A DNA stretch of 64,000 nt from Notospermus geniculatus (taxonomy: Eukaryota; Nemertea; Pilidiophora; Heteronemertea; Lineidae): positions 654,044-718,043 of the forward strand of contig NMRB01000031.1 in assembly GCA_002633025.1 (NCBI GenBank), in the 5' to 3' direction. Positions 47,231 through 60,000 of this stretch are shown here, in pieces; within the stretch, counting starts at the first letter, position 1; every line of letters begins with the position of its first letter. Below the pieces are notes generated by a model. It worked only from the letters and a program-made list of their open reading frames with translations, did not search any database and had not been told where the DNA came from. Made by a program: the position numbers and the translations under genes.

Positions 47231-47617
47231 ACCGGAAGTGTCCACGCGAAAGCCCAACCTTGACTCAGTCCCGAAAGTGCGTCAAAACTTGTTCTTTAGG
47301 AAAGGTCGGGTTGTTGTTGACTTGAATTGAAGAAAAAAACACCGACACCCACAAAAGGCCATCTTTTTTAAATTTAAACTCGCTGTTTATATGTAATAAT
47401 GACAAAAATGGCAAAAATCATCGGGTAATTCGCTCCCAGCAAATATGATGATGCTACTTAAGAGATCTGTTTTGAGATAATTAAAATATCAGGCGTCATC
47501 AAATTTCGTTGCCCTGTGACAGGTGACAGGTGGCAGCAGGAACATACGACAGTTGTTATGTCACATGGTAACCACGTGACTACCTATTGTTGTTGACATC
47601 ATACAATGGCGGCTAAT

Positions 47618-47624
47618 TATAAAA
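47618..47624 (+). promoter_or_regulatory. Candidate TATA box, proximal promoter of the insulin-like gene
   Basis: TATAAAA lies about 100 bases upstream of an ATG-containing exon that ends at a good donor (47755). The spacing is suitable for a core promoter with a start near 47650. Confidence 0.45.
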
Positions 47625-47724
47625 GCATATCCCATGGGGGTGGGGACTTGTTTATAAACCGTACAAGACTTGAGATAGCTTGCGACAAGAAATTGTGAGA
47701 GAGTCGGGGTGGAAATAGATCATC

Positions 47725-47755
47725 ATGATCGGCCGAGATTACAAATGCACAGCAG
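47725..47755 (+). CDS. Possible alternative first exon of the insulin-like gene (proximal)
   Basis: ATG plus nine codons (MIGRDYKCTA) and one base end at a donor CAG/GTAGGC. Spliced to 48601 the frame continues as GCT ATG GCC into the signal peptide. If used, it adds 11 residues before Met1 of the main call; otherwise the exon is 5' UTR containing an upstream ATG. Confidence 0.35.
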
Positions 47756-48602
47756 GTAGGCACTTTCTGTTATTTCCCTTATTCGCGTCTTTACTGTGTG
47801 AGAGAGTTTGGACACTCTTTTACCTGATGCTCTTACGTAATTCAAAACCTTGGCGTATGCCGTCATAAGTGGTTATCGTAGCGTTCCACCCTGTACGCGA
47901 TTTTATGTTGAGGTCCGTTTTGCCATTCAAATCGGTCGAGGGGCCCGTCGAGGAGAGGCCGTCTACCTGTCACGATTCGATTCGCAAGCCGCCGCAGCAA
48001 ATATTGGTCCCTCGCCTCAGATCAGCAAATTTGGTCCCACCACAAGTTATAAGCGAGCGATTTATGGTCCTTCTCTCTATACTGTCTGCGGCCGAGTTGA
48101 TCACATGGATCATGGCTATGCAACCACAACAGCGACGGCAATTACCATAGATTTTGATTTATAAATTCTTCATTTCAAAACCGAAAGATAACATTACACC
48201 GAGGCTTACCTGAATTAGCATTATTTACCATGAGAGGTCAGAAATCCTTAATACTGGCCCTTCGGCATAATTCGTCCATTGCGGCCATCGTGTTCGTTAG
48301 CAATTATCATATTGCACATTCCGTTTGCTCCCACTGAGACACATTTCATCCGAGGCCTCTATGTATTTTTGCCAAGCGCCCAAAACCGTTTTCATAGTGG
48401 TGTAACCATTCCGACCCCGTCATTTTTTTAATACATGTACTTGAAAATGGAGAAGCGGTGGTGTAGGTTGACGTAGGTTGCTGACGTAATAGGTTGAGGC
48501 TCCTCGCCAATGACACTTCTTTTTCATAATGTCACAACAGAGATCACAGAAATAGAGTTTAAATTCAGCTCACCGCATCCAACTGTCTCTTACATTGCAG
48601 CT

Positions 48603-49975
48603 ATGGCCAAAACAACCCCTGTCGCCCTGACCGCACTGCTGCTGTTCTTTGCTGCTTTGCCATTCACAAAGGCGGATGGCTGGCCCAAGACTTGCACCGA
48701 GGACGACGTCGAACGAGGGCCAGTCCCCGGGGCGGTATGCGGGCCACGACTTGCTAATTTATTGGGGACAATCTGTGGTGAGGATGGTTACTATGCCGGT
48801 GATTCGTTTTTGAAAAAACGATCAGGTAAGAGAAATCTCAAACTAGTTTACTTTCCCTGATACAAATTCATATCTGTGAGGTCATCGCACTGACACACTC
48901 CAAAAGATGGCAGCACACACAAATTCATGTCTGCAGATTGGAATATCTGCAAGCCGTATCGCTGACATAAAAGTCGCCGAGATGAGGTAGCACACATAGA
49001 CATGGCCGGCAGTGATGACCTCGCGGAGATTTCCGTGTCAGGTGCTATACCAGCTTAAAGTACCACTGTATGAGGCACGCATCAGTATTCCTCCCCTGGC
49101 GATGGAATCTGGAACCAACGTAATAAGACTGGTGTCCTGTCCAACCCATAAACACCGACTCATGTCGGAACCTTCGCTCTTGCCAAAAATGTCGGCATCC
49201 TTTTCCTGTAGTCAAGGTCGTCACCTTCTCCCCAGTGACACACATTTTCCATCAAGGACCGACGGGATGAGTGGAACAGAGATGGGATGCCAAATATTGA
49301 CATGCCGATCATTTGCTCCTGGCTTAATGACCAATTACTTGTGAAGGCCATTAGTAACGAAAACTGAAGCACTTCTTGATTTGTACAAGAATTTCCGGCC
49401 ACTTCCGGTTGATACCTGTATTTACACTCGCTGTCCATTGCAACATTAGAAATTGGGAATTTTCGGATTCTCTGTATGGCTGTGGATCAAGATCAACCCT
49501 TTGCTGTTATACTTTCTGACTTCACACATCACTAATCCAAGCGGCCCTCTGGAGCAGGGTTTGGAAAGGAATGAAAAGCATCCATTAAAAGGTAACGAAT
49601 GGTTCCTCTTATCTACTTGCAGGTCCCAACACTCATTCAGATCACAATATTCCCTTCATCTCTAACGAAAAGGCTAAGACGTACTTGAAGAGCAAGCGGT
49701 GGGGGAGCGACGGATGGACCGGTATCGTCTGCGAGTGTTGTTACAACCGGTGCGGCTACACGGAACTGCAACAATACTGCAACCAGCCTTCAAAACGAGG
49801 CGCATCCCTTGCCAAAAAATCGCCCACTTCCGTTCGCTCTCGTTTACCCGAGACCGCAATAAAAAATCCCGCGAGAATCGTCGTGGATCGATGGCTGTCG
49901 TTTGGACGACAAATCCTTGATATTCTTACGGGCGAACAACACAAAAGCACCACCGACGGGACACACAACGATTAA
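48603..49975 (+). CDS. Insulin-like peptide precursor, eight-cysteine type
   Basis: Exons 48603-48825 and 49623-49975 give 191 codons plus stop. The splice acceptor at 48600 shows an upstream 5' exon. Residues 1-24 are a signal peptide (VALTALLLFFAALPF). The B-chain-like segment has AVCGPRLANLLGTICGEDGY (Cys46, Cys58) and an extra Cys31. KKR at 71-73 and KSKR at 97-100 bracket the C peptide. The A-chain-like segment is GIVCECCYNRCGYTELQQYC (Cys111, 113, 114, 118, 127), followed by KR at 132-133 and a 58-residue extension. The single intron is phase 1 within the C peptide, the ancestral insulin-superfamily position. The extra Cys pair matches the pattern of molluscan insulin-related peptides and implies a fourth disulfide. 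It is a secreted hormone or growth factor; the receptor is not inferable. Confidence 0.88.
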
Positions 49976-50752
49976 ATGGACAAACTGTAAATCTCGGTGA
50001 CAGGTGATTTTACTTTCTTTGCTACTGTACGTTTTGTTGGTACAGGACGTGGACTGGTGGCGATGTGTTCTCGGAGACGGACAGTGCGCACGTCAAAAAG
50101 GTGGACAACAAGACGCGAACATCTTCTGGTGCCTGATGGAAATATTTCGTGCGGTGGAAATGAATCGCGCAAAAGCTAAAAACAAACAAACCTAAGGACC
50201 CCTTCAGCGGTCGATATTGAAGCATTCGTACGGGACCGGTCCACTGTGTGGACCTTGACAGACGATGTGACATTTTTTTCCCAGGTGGCTTTTCGGAAAT
50301 CTGATTTACACTGCGATCTATCATAGACTGTTCTAATCATCATCATTGTGAACGGGCGGAAGCTTGTAAAAGCTATGACATTTTAAGCAACGAAGGGAAG
50401 CTGGGCTGTTGATCCAACGATCAATTGGCGACCTTCGCCATCTTTTGAGATTTTGCTGCGCATGTGTCTTGACATGACGTCTTGTCTCACGGTAATCAGC
50501 CGGCACTTTGATTTTCTAGGCACTGATGACGGGCAGGCATCATGTTTTGTACATAGGCTAAAACCTGTGATAATATCATTTTGGTGGTGTTTCTGATATT
50601 GTTACTGTACCGCAGTTTGCAAGACCGACTCTCGGCCTTTTAAATGACATCACATATCGGCCTATAGTTTAGTGAGTGAGGACGAGAGGTCCACCGGGGC
50701 TCCAGTTTCATCCTGCACTATTTAGTGCATGTTATCAATATTTGAGCTAATA
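49976..50752. other. 3' flank of the insulin-like gene
   Basis: Probably 3' UTR and spacer. I see no AATAAA close to the stop and no other gene. Confidence 0.4.
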
Positions 50753-51114
50753 CAGGGTGGCCCAAAAAACGCAACCGCATACTTCTGCTAAACTTGCACC
50801 TACATCATTGGTACGTATGGATGGAGAATTTTCTCAGGAGCAAAATGAGACCAAGATTGTCCATTTATTCGGTTCAGTAGTTTTGATTCTATTCATCACA
50901 ATCAGTGCGAGGAATTGATTGGGAAGTCATGAAATGGGACGTGCTGACTTTGCCTCACAAAAATTGGCTCTAGAATCAAAACACAAACTGAACCGAATCG
51001 GACAATCTTGGTCTCATTTTGTTTCTAAGAAGATTCTCCATCCATCCATACCAATGTGGGTAGGCCTACTAGTTGAGTGGAAGTATGCGGTTGCATTTTT
51101 TGGGGGCCACCCTG
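50753..51114. mobile_element. 362-bp MITE with CAGGGTGGCCC ends
   Basis: Left end CAGGGTGGCCCAAAAAACGC and right end GCATTTTTTGGGGGCCACCC... are inverted over about 30 bases. TA flanks both sides (50751-50752 and 51115-51116). The interior arms around CCAAGATTGTCC/GGACAATCTTGG also pair. TA duplication and the CAGGGTGGCCC start suggest mobilisation by a Tc/mariner or similar TA-targeting transposase. Confidence 0.75.
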
Positions 51115-51360
51115 TATAACGCCGAATTCGGCGCTCAACCCCTAGTTGAATTTCTTACAATGGTGCCAAAATGTATTGTACAGTAGATGAAGTTGTCCCG
51201 AATTTTCAAACATTCGTCGGCATTTTTTCGATGTTTTTTATTTATTTTCTTAATAATACTGTAATACATAAACGATCGTACAGACTTGCACATATTTCAC
51301 TAGTCACTTTTTTGTTTCAGCGTTTCAATGTGTTCGCAAATTTGGGGCAGACTTATTAAG

Positions 51361-51507
51361 CCCGTCTCACACGAGCGTTTTATCCGGCGTTTAGGCCCTG
51401 CGCCTAGGGGCGTTTATGAAACGCCGAAATGAGCCCATGGTAAGCGCAGGGTTGACGCACTGCGTGCACCAACTCTGCGTTTGTAAACGCAGACCTCTGG
51501 GTGAACG
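51361..51507. repeat. Truncated foldback-like segment ending at an N
   Basis: GCCCGTCTCACACGAGCGTTT with GGCGTTT/AAACGCC pairs inside. The right-hand partner is lost at the contig join (N at 51508). Confidence 0.4.
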
Positions 51508-51508
51508 N

Positions 51509-51830
51509 ATGTAGTTCTAATTATGTTTGGAGTTACATTTGACTGACGACAGAGAGCAAAAGTAGTTCTAGATATGTTTGACAACAGAACACAGCATTGT
51601 GTTTGATACTGAGCAAAGAGTACAGAATTGAGTCTATATGTTTGACTCCACAGAACAGAGTAAAGATGTAGTTCTAGTTATGTTTGACTCCAGAGAACAG
51701 AGTGAAGAAGTAGTTCTAGTTATGTTTGACTCCAGAGAACGGAGAGTGAAGAAGTAGTTCTAGTTATGTTTGACTCCAGAGAACAGAGTGAAGAAGTAGT
51801 TCTAGTTATGTTTGAATACAGAATACAAAA
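51509..51830 (+). repeat. Minisatellite, unit about 42-45 bp
   Basis: About seven copies of a unit containing GTAGTTCTAGTTATGTTTGA and CCAGAGAACAGAGTGAAGAA. The right-hand copies are nearly identical and the left-hand ones diverged. Confidence 0.8.
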
Positions 51831-53817
51831 GTACAAGAAGTTCTGTAAGTGTAAAACATCTGTCTGATTAATAATAGGCTATAATCTACATCTATAATGC
51901 CATTAAAATCGACAGATGCAAAGGAATGCTGATCAAAATTATTTGCACAGAAAAAGAGGTTGGTAAAAAATGGACGGACTGAGTTGAATCGGCATAAAAA
52001 TGGTCTTGGGCATTGCATTATGGACGGAAATGATACAAAACATAAAAGATGCAAACGTAAATAAACAAGTGAAAGTTTCCATTCTAAATGTTAAATGTAA
52101 TCTCAGACACTCTCCATGAATGTCATAGTTGAAAAAAAAGGGTATGGACTTATCAAGTATGATATCAACTCTGAAGTGATTAGTACAGCACGTCCAAATT
52201 AGTTTCTTCTTTTCCCAATATAGTAGTACGTTTGTGTCAGTTGTTATTTTGTCCTCTAAGGCAATCTGATGATTAGGAAATAAACTGATATCTCATCTCA
52301 TCTTGCTAATTTTCAACGGTAACAAAATAAGCTCATGTTTCATTAGCTATCTAAATCTGCTCATTAGTGAGGTGGGAGTGATGAAGCCCATCTGACCCCA
52401 GATACAGGCCATGGAGTGCTTTTGAACCCTTGGTGATGAAACTGGATGTTCACCCCAGTTCAATTGGTTGATAGCTCACTGGGATTTGTCAGCTATGACC
52501 TTCAGTCTTTGACCTTGTGAAGGTCAATCTTACAACCCTGTGAATGACCAGTGATCACATGACATGCTTGACCTCAGCAATTCCCAATCTCTGAGCAATC
52601 TAAGGGACATCACGACTTCTATGTATAAGTTCAACTTCAGTCAAGATCAAATGACATTTTGTTTGAATACCTCTCAAATGTGAGAGTTGCGACCTCCTGA
52701 TATGTCAAATGTTCAGTATTCAGGAGACCAGAAGTTGAGGCTGAAACTTCAGGTGATACAAAATAGAAGCCATGCAAGGGTGTGACGAATTAGCCTCAGT
52801 GAAAGGTGAAGAGGATTACATGTAGGCCTATCCTTTGGAAGGGTAAACAGATGGACCCACTACGTTTACCTGATGCTTCAGTGACCACCTTTCGGTGAAC
52901 TGCACAAGGGAGTATGAAAACTGACCTTCAGAGGATAGTTAACATTCACTGACCTTGGAGGAAAGTTCAAATACAGAAGCTCGAGAATAATAGCAACTGA
53001 CCTTCAACTCATACTCGAGTCATGTTTCATTCAAGTTCATGGGATCAGGTTCAACATAATGACGAAGTTCATAAGCCAGCTAATAATAAGGAATGACTCA
53101 CTCTATGAACGACAACAACTAAAATCATTTTGAACATCAACAACTAACACTTGGTTACCAGAAGCCTGTAGCAGTCATGTCATTTTGCATCATCAAAACC
53201 ATATTTTCAACCTGTTGACTTCAGAACCCGATTCAACACATGTTAATTGTCACGATGACGTGATGTGACAGACAGTATCCATTGGAGATGTCCAAGTTAG
53301 CTTAGACGATGACAAGTATCTACCCTCGACAACTCACTCCTGTAGAACTCCTCAGGGCCATTAATCATGACCCTTGAGACGATATGATCAATACTAGATA
53401 AGGGAGGCACCCTTACGTAACCTATCTACCGTACCTCCAACTGTATGCTCAAGGGCCCCATTGAACACTTTATGAAAGGTGCTAAGCCATTTGCATCCAA
53501 ATTTTGCAGGAATGAGCAAGCTGTGCTTGCAAAACTAACAAACATGCATACAGGGGTTTCCCCCTGCTATATTACCATGACTACTAATTCAGGAGTGTTT
53601 AGAAATTCACTTGAATTTCCCTCCTGAACAAAGGATGTCAAAAACATTTGGAGCCCTCACAACCCATAATTCTCAACCGCTGAAAGAAATCATGAGTTAC
53701 ATAATAGAATAACAACACTTTTATGTCATACTGGTTTTCCTTATTTTTTAAAGAATTTCTGAAAATATCTAAAGTGACAATTCCGGAGTACGACTGCTAA
53801 CATAAGGATGACCCAAG
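51831..53817. other. Gene-free spacer downstream of CAPS2
   Basis: No supported gene on either strand. The CAPS2 3' UTR presumably occupies part of 53.5-53.8 kb. The GACCTTCA/TGAAGGTC motif recurs at 52.5-53.0 kb without clear repeat borders. Confidence 0.5.
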
Positions 53818-54040
53818 TTAAAGTCCCCATGTATTCTTCAGGATGTTGATGAAGTCTTCATCATCAGGGATGCCAAGGCTGAGGCCCTCATAATATTCTT
53901 CAAACTCGACGAACATGATCTCTCCTTTCTTCTGACAGAAGCCGAATGATGCTAGGAACTGTTGAAGCAGCTCTTCCTCATTGTATTCACCTGAAGAAAT
54001 AACACAGATACCAATGAGACAATCGATCAACCAATCAATC

Positions 54041-54075
<35 letters not shown>

Positions 54076-57000
54076 GTGTATCTGGTCTCACCTGCAACCA
54101 TTTTTGGATGCTTGCTAGCATTATAAAACTTCCTTATATCGCTTGTGGTAATCAGACCTTTCTTATTGGCATCAATCTTCCGAAAAGCCTGAAAAATACA
54201 AAATAATGGCATGTTAGTCATGGTTCTCACCAATTTAAAACTGGTTGAGAACAAATCCTCGACAAATGATATTGTCAGCTCTAACTTTGACCAACAGGTC
54301 ACCATCTGAACTAACAACTCCAATCAGTTTTCCCCAAAACAAGGTCCACTTTCCATTCAAATACGGTTTACTAAAAATTTGGATGGGCTGTTCATGGACT
54401 ACTGGAACATTAAGCCCACAAAGAAAACTATATGGGTACTTGACCCACACTCCACCCACACTTTCACAACATTACTTCAAAATTAACAGTAAATCATTTT
54501 CATATTTGAGGCAAACATGTTCAAGTTCAAAAGTTTGCCCATCGAGATTTCAACAAACTGACATCATGATGACGCCATTTGACCTTCAGGCACGTGCAGC
54601 ACCCACTCACAATGCTGCCAGTTCAAGAGTTCAAAATTCATAAACCTTCCATTCTTTCGTACATTTCCAAAGAAATCACAAAACAAACTCACAGACAGTG
54701 ACATTTCATATGACACTGCCTCTCATTCTCATGGGACACCAGCCCTTAGATAATATAATAACACATGGGATTTGAAACGATTGTGACATAAGGTCAAGGA
54801 TGTTGACTTGTTTTGCATGCAAGGATGGTTTATGAGTTCCTAATGAGGAAGATGACACCTATTTTGAAACAAAAACAATCAAAGGTAAAACTGTTACCTT
54901 TGATTGTTTTTGTTTCAAAATAGGTGTCAAAAAGTTGCAATGAACCTGTGATAACCTCAGGTTTCTCTACGCCTATAGTTTACATAAATGTGACCCTCCA
55001 CAGCAAAACCAGTCGCACGTCGCTCAGAAGGTGAGCCGCAACGAACTAAGATGACACCAGAAGAGGAAGGAAGAAATAGATTATTTCAGATTTCATAACA
55101 GGCAGACAATATTGAAAGTGATAAACATTTGGTCTCAACCTGCAAAGCTAAGAGCGACATGCGACTCGTTTTGCTGTGGAGGGTCACAATTTTGAAACTA
55201 AATGTATATTCATACTGTCAACAAAAGTAGAGAAGAAAAGCAGATGCTTTTTCACAGCAATCTGGACAGGAAAAGGACACTGCAGGGAAATACATACTTT
55301 GAGTTGCTAGCACCAAGCTTTGATTGTTGCCTCGGAAAGGTTTTAGTCATTCAGGTGGGAATACTGCATTGAAAATGCATACTCTTTTCACTAGAGAAAA
55401 GCGAATTTGCATGTGCGTTTTCTCTGGCATTTCCACACCGAACAGAAAGATTGCCCCCCAGTGAAACTCATTAAAGTACAATGAATACAGCAGAAAGTTT
55501 CCACAACAAAACATCAACATATTTGCAAAAATACGTTTCTGACAAAACATTTACACCCACATCGTGTTTTTCCATGACATAACAAAACATCTTAATTGAC
55601 TCCTCCAGATCTGAAAATGTCATTACCACAGGCAATACAAGGTGAGGAATATAAACACACGATTGGAGGAGGATACAGAGATACAATGTATAGTCATCAG
55701 GCTCCTTTGGCACCAGTGTCATTATTGGATGACTTAATAAGAACTGAGGAACAGGACAATCGAGTAACAATACAGCCCTGGCATATCTTTCAAAGGCTGT
55801 TACAGCATTCACTTATGTTAACAACATAATCTTATCAAGGATATTCTAGCATGGAGAGACAAATAAACAAAATCCAAATATCCAGGACAATTTGGGAAGA
55901 ATGAGAAACGAACACATAATATCATGACATTTATTTGTAAATTAACTTTATTAAACATCCACCTCAAGCAGTCTGGTTGCCACCAACAGCATGAACACCT
56001 AGCAACATGTTGTAATTGTTGGTGTTGCCATCTACTATCTCCAGAGAAAACCAGATCATAACCATGATGTTGGCAATAAACAGATTTGAGACAAGGGAGT
56101 GCAGTCACCTGGAGATCAAGGCAAGTAATAAATAGTTGAACACGAAGATCCCGCAGTATGAAATAGGGGACCCTCTCTCGAGTCCCCCAGACATGAAAAG
56201 AAGTCAGGAGTCCTACCTTCAGCACAAAAGCCTTTCTGTATTCACTCATGCACCCTATGACACCTCTCATGAACTCGCCATAATCAAGGACACTTTTTCC
56301 ATTTATGTCTAGAACACACCAAAGGTCTTGAAACAGCTACAAAGAGATAGGAACAACAATAAACTGAATGCAAATCTGAGAGATAGAATAATTTGAAATT
56401 AGGTGGACAACTGACGTCACAAGGTCAAAAATCGATGATGGATAGGGTGTGTTGGTATTACCCGGTAATACGTACCTCATCTGAGATGTTGATATGATAC
56501 TTGATAAGGGATTGCTCTAAGTCATACATATTGAGTATCCCATCCCCAGCCTCATCCAGACTCCTGAGGTACGAGCCAAGACCTGTCACAGTCCGTACAC
56601 CACGCTTTTTCAGCTGTTGTTGTACCAAGCCTGAATGCAATGAAATGGCCAGGGCCATTGTGCTCACCTCTGTGATAAGTCTCCATGGTTAAGTGTGAAA
56701 CTGTGACTCTCATGGTCAATGTTGAGGATCAGTACAGATAAGATAAAGCTGAACACACCAAGAAGTATTTTATGATCTGATCAGTATTATCAGTCAATGA
56801 CATAAACTCAGGTGATGGCACCCACAAGGAGTACAATTTCTGAATACAATGAATACAAGTAGTATTTGTGAACAAACTGCTTTCCTGTCTAGGTCACAGT
56901 CTCATGTCAAAAATTCTATTTTTCAAGATGGCCACCAGGTGGCCACACGTGACGTTCGCTGGGACTGAAATTTTAGCAGGAATGTACAGGATACTTGCAT

Positions 57001-60000
57001 AGATATTTAGACAACATTGAAACATCGTAACATTTACTACCGATGAGATATGGCCAAAGTCAATTTTTCAAGATGGCCGCCTGGCAGCCATGTTGAAGTC
57101 CAATCGAACCGAAATTTGGCATATAAGTAGACGGTACCAAGACACATNAAAGTTTCGTGGTTCTTGCTCCCAGCGTTCAGGAGATATGGTCAAAAGAAGG
57201 TTTTCACAAAGCGCCCCCTACAGGCCAGAGCGTACAAACAGCAGCGCTAAGTTTCAGTCCAGAGATAGTTTTTACCATATGGTACTTGTACACCAAATTT
57301 CAAGTTTGTAGCCCAAGCGGTTTAGAAACGTGCCACCCCTGTTAACGACGACGGACGACACCGGACGACGACGGACGACGGACGACACACCATGGGAGAA
57401 GCTCACCTCACAGAGGTGAGCTAAAAATGAAAATACCAAAACATTCTGCCATGGAAGGGTCATATATGATGTAAGCAGGAGTCACTAATGTGTCTTTTAC
57501 AGACCTCTAACTTAGCAATACTGAAGATATTTCATGAGTTTTTACCAAATGAACATTTCTTTCGGAAATTGTTAGCCAATCATCAACTTGGCACATTAGC
57601 AACCAAGTATAATCAACTGAACTCACTTATCACTTGAAGTATGGAGCAAATATCAAAATGGACTGAAATATGGGCCTACCTTGTACTTTTCTCAGGAGCA
57701 TGAAGTCACTCAACTCCTCTTGTGATTCAGGTAGCTGCAGTTGTAGGACAGCCTCACTCCTTTCATATGCACTCACATTCTTCAACCTGAAAAAAAAATA
57801 ATCTCCCTTGATGCAATTTCAAGTTAAGTTTCTATAGTACAAATATCCTGAACACTTCATCAATTTATGACATTACAGAGACCTATACTTGACCGACACT
57901 AAAAACAAACTTACAGTATACCATTCTTGGCTTGCTCATCCACCTCAGTGACCTTGAAAGACACTGTAGGTTGACCCTTGATTGTAGCTGGCAGTGAACT
58001 CTGACCTTCAGTGGAAAAAACCAACACATTTCCCTGGAAATAATAGCACAATGTGACAAGCCGAAGAGTCAAGCTTCAAAGAAAAATCTCCTATCTTTGG
58101 TGAAAACTGGACCAAATTCAGAAATCGTTACTCACAGGAAATAAGTCTCTCAATGTGTACGGTTCACCTCGCTGTCGGCCAGTAATACGGTGGTGAGTAC
58201 CTCGAGTGATGAACGGCAAAGCCTTGGCACTTTTACCAAACTGCCTGTATTCATAAAGTGTTAAACTGTTGTCGACTGTGAAGAAAAATCCCATCAATTC
58301 TCTGATAGCATCATGTCCGTCTCTGAAACAGTAAAATCAGATGAGATCAAGGAGGCTGAATGAAAACAATGGCAAGCATCAATATGAATGTGCTGTTCAC
58401 ACACCTCAAAATATTCTTATATTCCCCATAAAATTCAGACCTCTAATGGCAATTTTTATGCTATTTTCTCTTACCTGGATACAACACGAACACCAAATCT
58501 CACTCTTCTTGATAACAGATTCTCTGTTGCAATACCACTAGTTTGTATTCTGAAAAAAACACTCGTTTAATGCAAGAAAAATACCAGAAGGGGTCACTCT
58601 CAAAAGGCTGAAGTAAATGAATTTCTTTCAAACAGATTCCCAAATGGAAACATAAAACACCAAGTTACTTTGATTCATGTAAAAACCGATTCGTTCCTCT
58701 TGTACCAGTAACATAACGCTTGATGATTCCAGCATCACTTTCTGGGTCTGTCATCGGTAATCTGCAACAAAAGTATAATTAGCAGGATTGACTACGGGTT
58801 ATGAGAGAGACTTCTCAGCTAAAATCGGCAGAAAATAGAACTAGGCAGACACAAACCTGGAAAGCTGATCAACCATGACTGTCTCAACCAAGTGGCGTTT
58901 CCTTTTTTCATCCTCAAGCTCTTCCTGAAATGAGAGAGCAAGACATTGGAAGTCCACGACTTCTACTTTGCAAATTAGGATTCAAGAGTGACTGTCCTCT
59001 CTACAAATACATCAGAGCATAAATGGGTGATACAAATCTTGAAATGGCCATCAGCTTCAAAATTGATTTCACAGACTTCCTTGTTTCAAATAGCAACAAA
59101 AATATCCTCACCACGTCCAATTTTTTCATAGCTGTCGTTGGCCTGTAAGCTTGTCCAGTCATTTCCTTCATCTGCTCTAAGAATTCATCATCTCTCAGAT
59201 CAGGGTGACCATGTTTCTTCTTGTATTCAGCTATTTTTAAAGCAACTTCGTCCTGTAACAGGACGAAAGTATTAGATAGGAATCTACATGAAGTCTGACA
59301 ACACTGTCAACTGGACTTCATTTTGTTCGCCACATTTGGGCAAAAGCTTCCTTGTGCCTCACAATGCATAGTAGAGTAAGCACGATTCTTGTCAAATCTC
59401 TTGTCAACTCACACATTTAAAAGCAATGAAATACCAACAAATAAGGGCAAGAAGTTTACAGTAAGCAGAAATTCCATCACTTGAGTGAGAAGCTCACCTC
59501 ATCTCCCTCCATCTTCCCCTTCTTCTGATAACTATCTTTCATTTCCTTTTCATATTGTTTGTACATTTCCTTGTGTTTGGCATCTGGACCAGGCACACCT
59601 TCTGGGACTGGATTCTTGTCCCATGCAGTGGGCTTAAGGGAGAAACATCAGTCATAGCATCAACATGACCAGAACACTGTGAAGAATGTCAATATTACAC
59701 AGCAATTTTAATTCACTTTCAGTCCCAAGTTAAAGTAGTTCTTTTCACTTGTCATCTATGCTGAATATCAGAGAGTTTACCTGTTTCGGATGTTTCTTGG
59801 CAGCACCCTGACTTTTATTCTTGAGGTGTAACCCTGGTACTTCAGCTGGACGGCTACTAGGACGGCTTCCTGGACGGTTGCTGATGGCCTTTTTTGGAAT
59901 GTAATCTTCGTAGGCTTCATTTCTGGCTGTTGAGGCAGGGGTTCCCCAGCTGAAGAGGAAATCAGTGAATCATACCTCCCAATATCTACCAAGCTTGTAA

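Noticed and set aside
47850-48164. 104-codon plus-strand frame upstream of the insulin-like exon
   Set aside because: Lies within the presumed intron; composition is unremarkable and no donor/acceptor pair keeps it in frame with a known gene.
49012-49438. Open frames on both strands between the insulin-like exons
   Set aside because: Inside the phase-1 C-peptide intron; no homology or splice support.
51509-51830. Regular repeats considered as a CRISPR array
   Set aside because: Head-to-tail units without unique spacers in a eukaryotic, intron-bearing context; a minisatellite.
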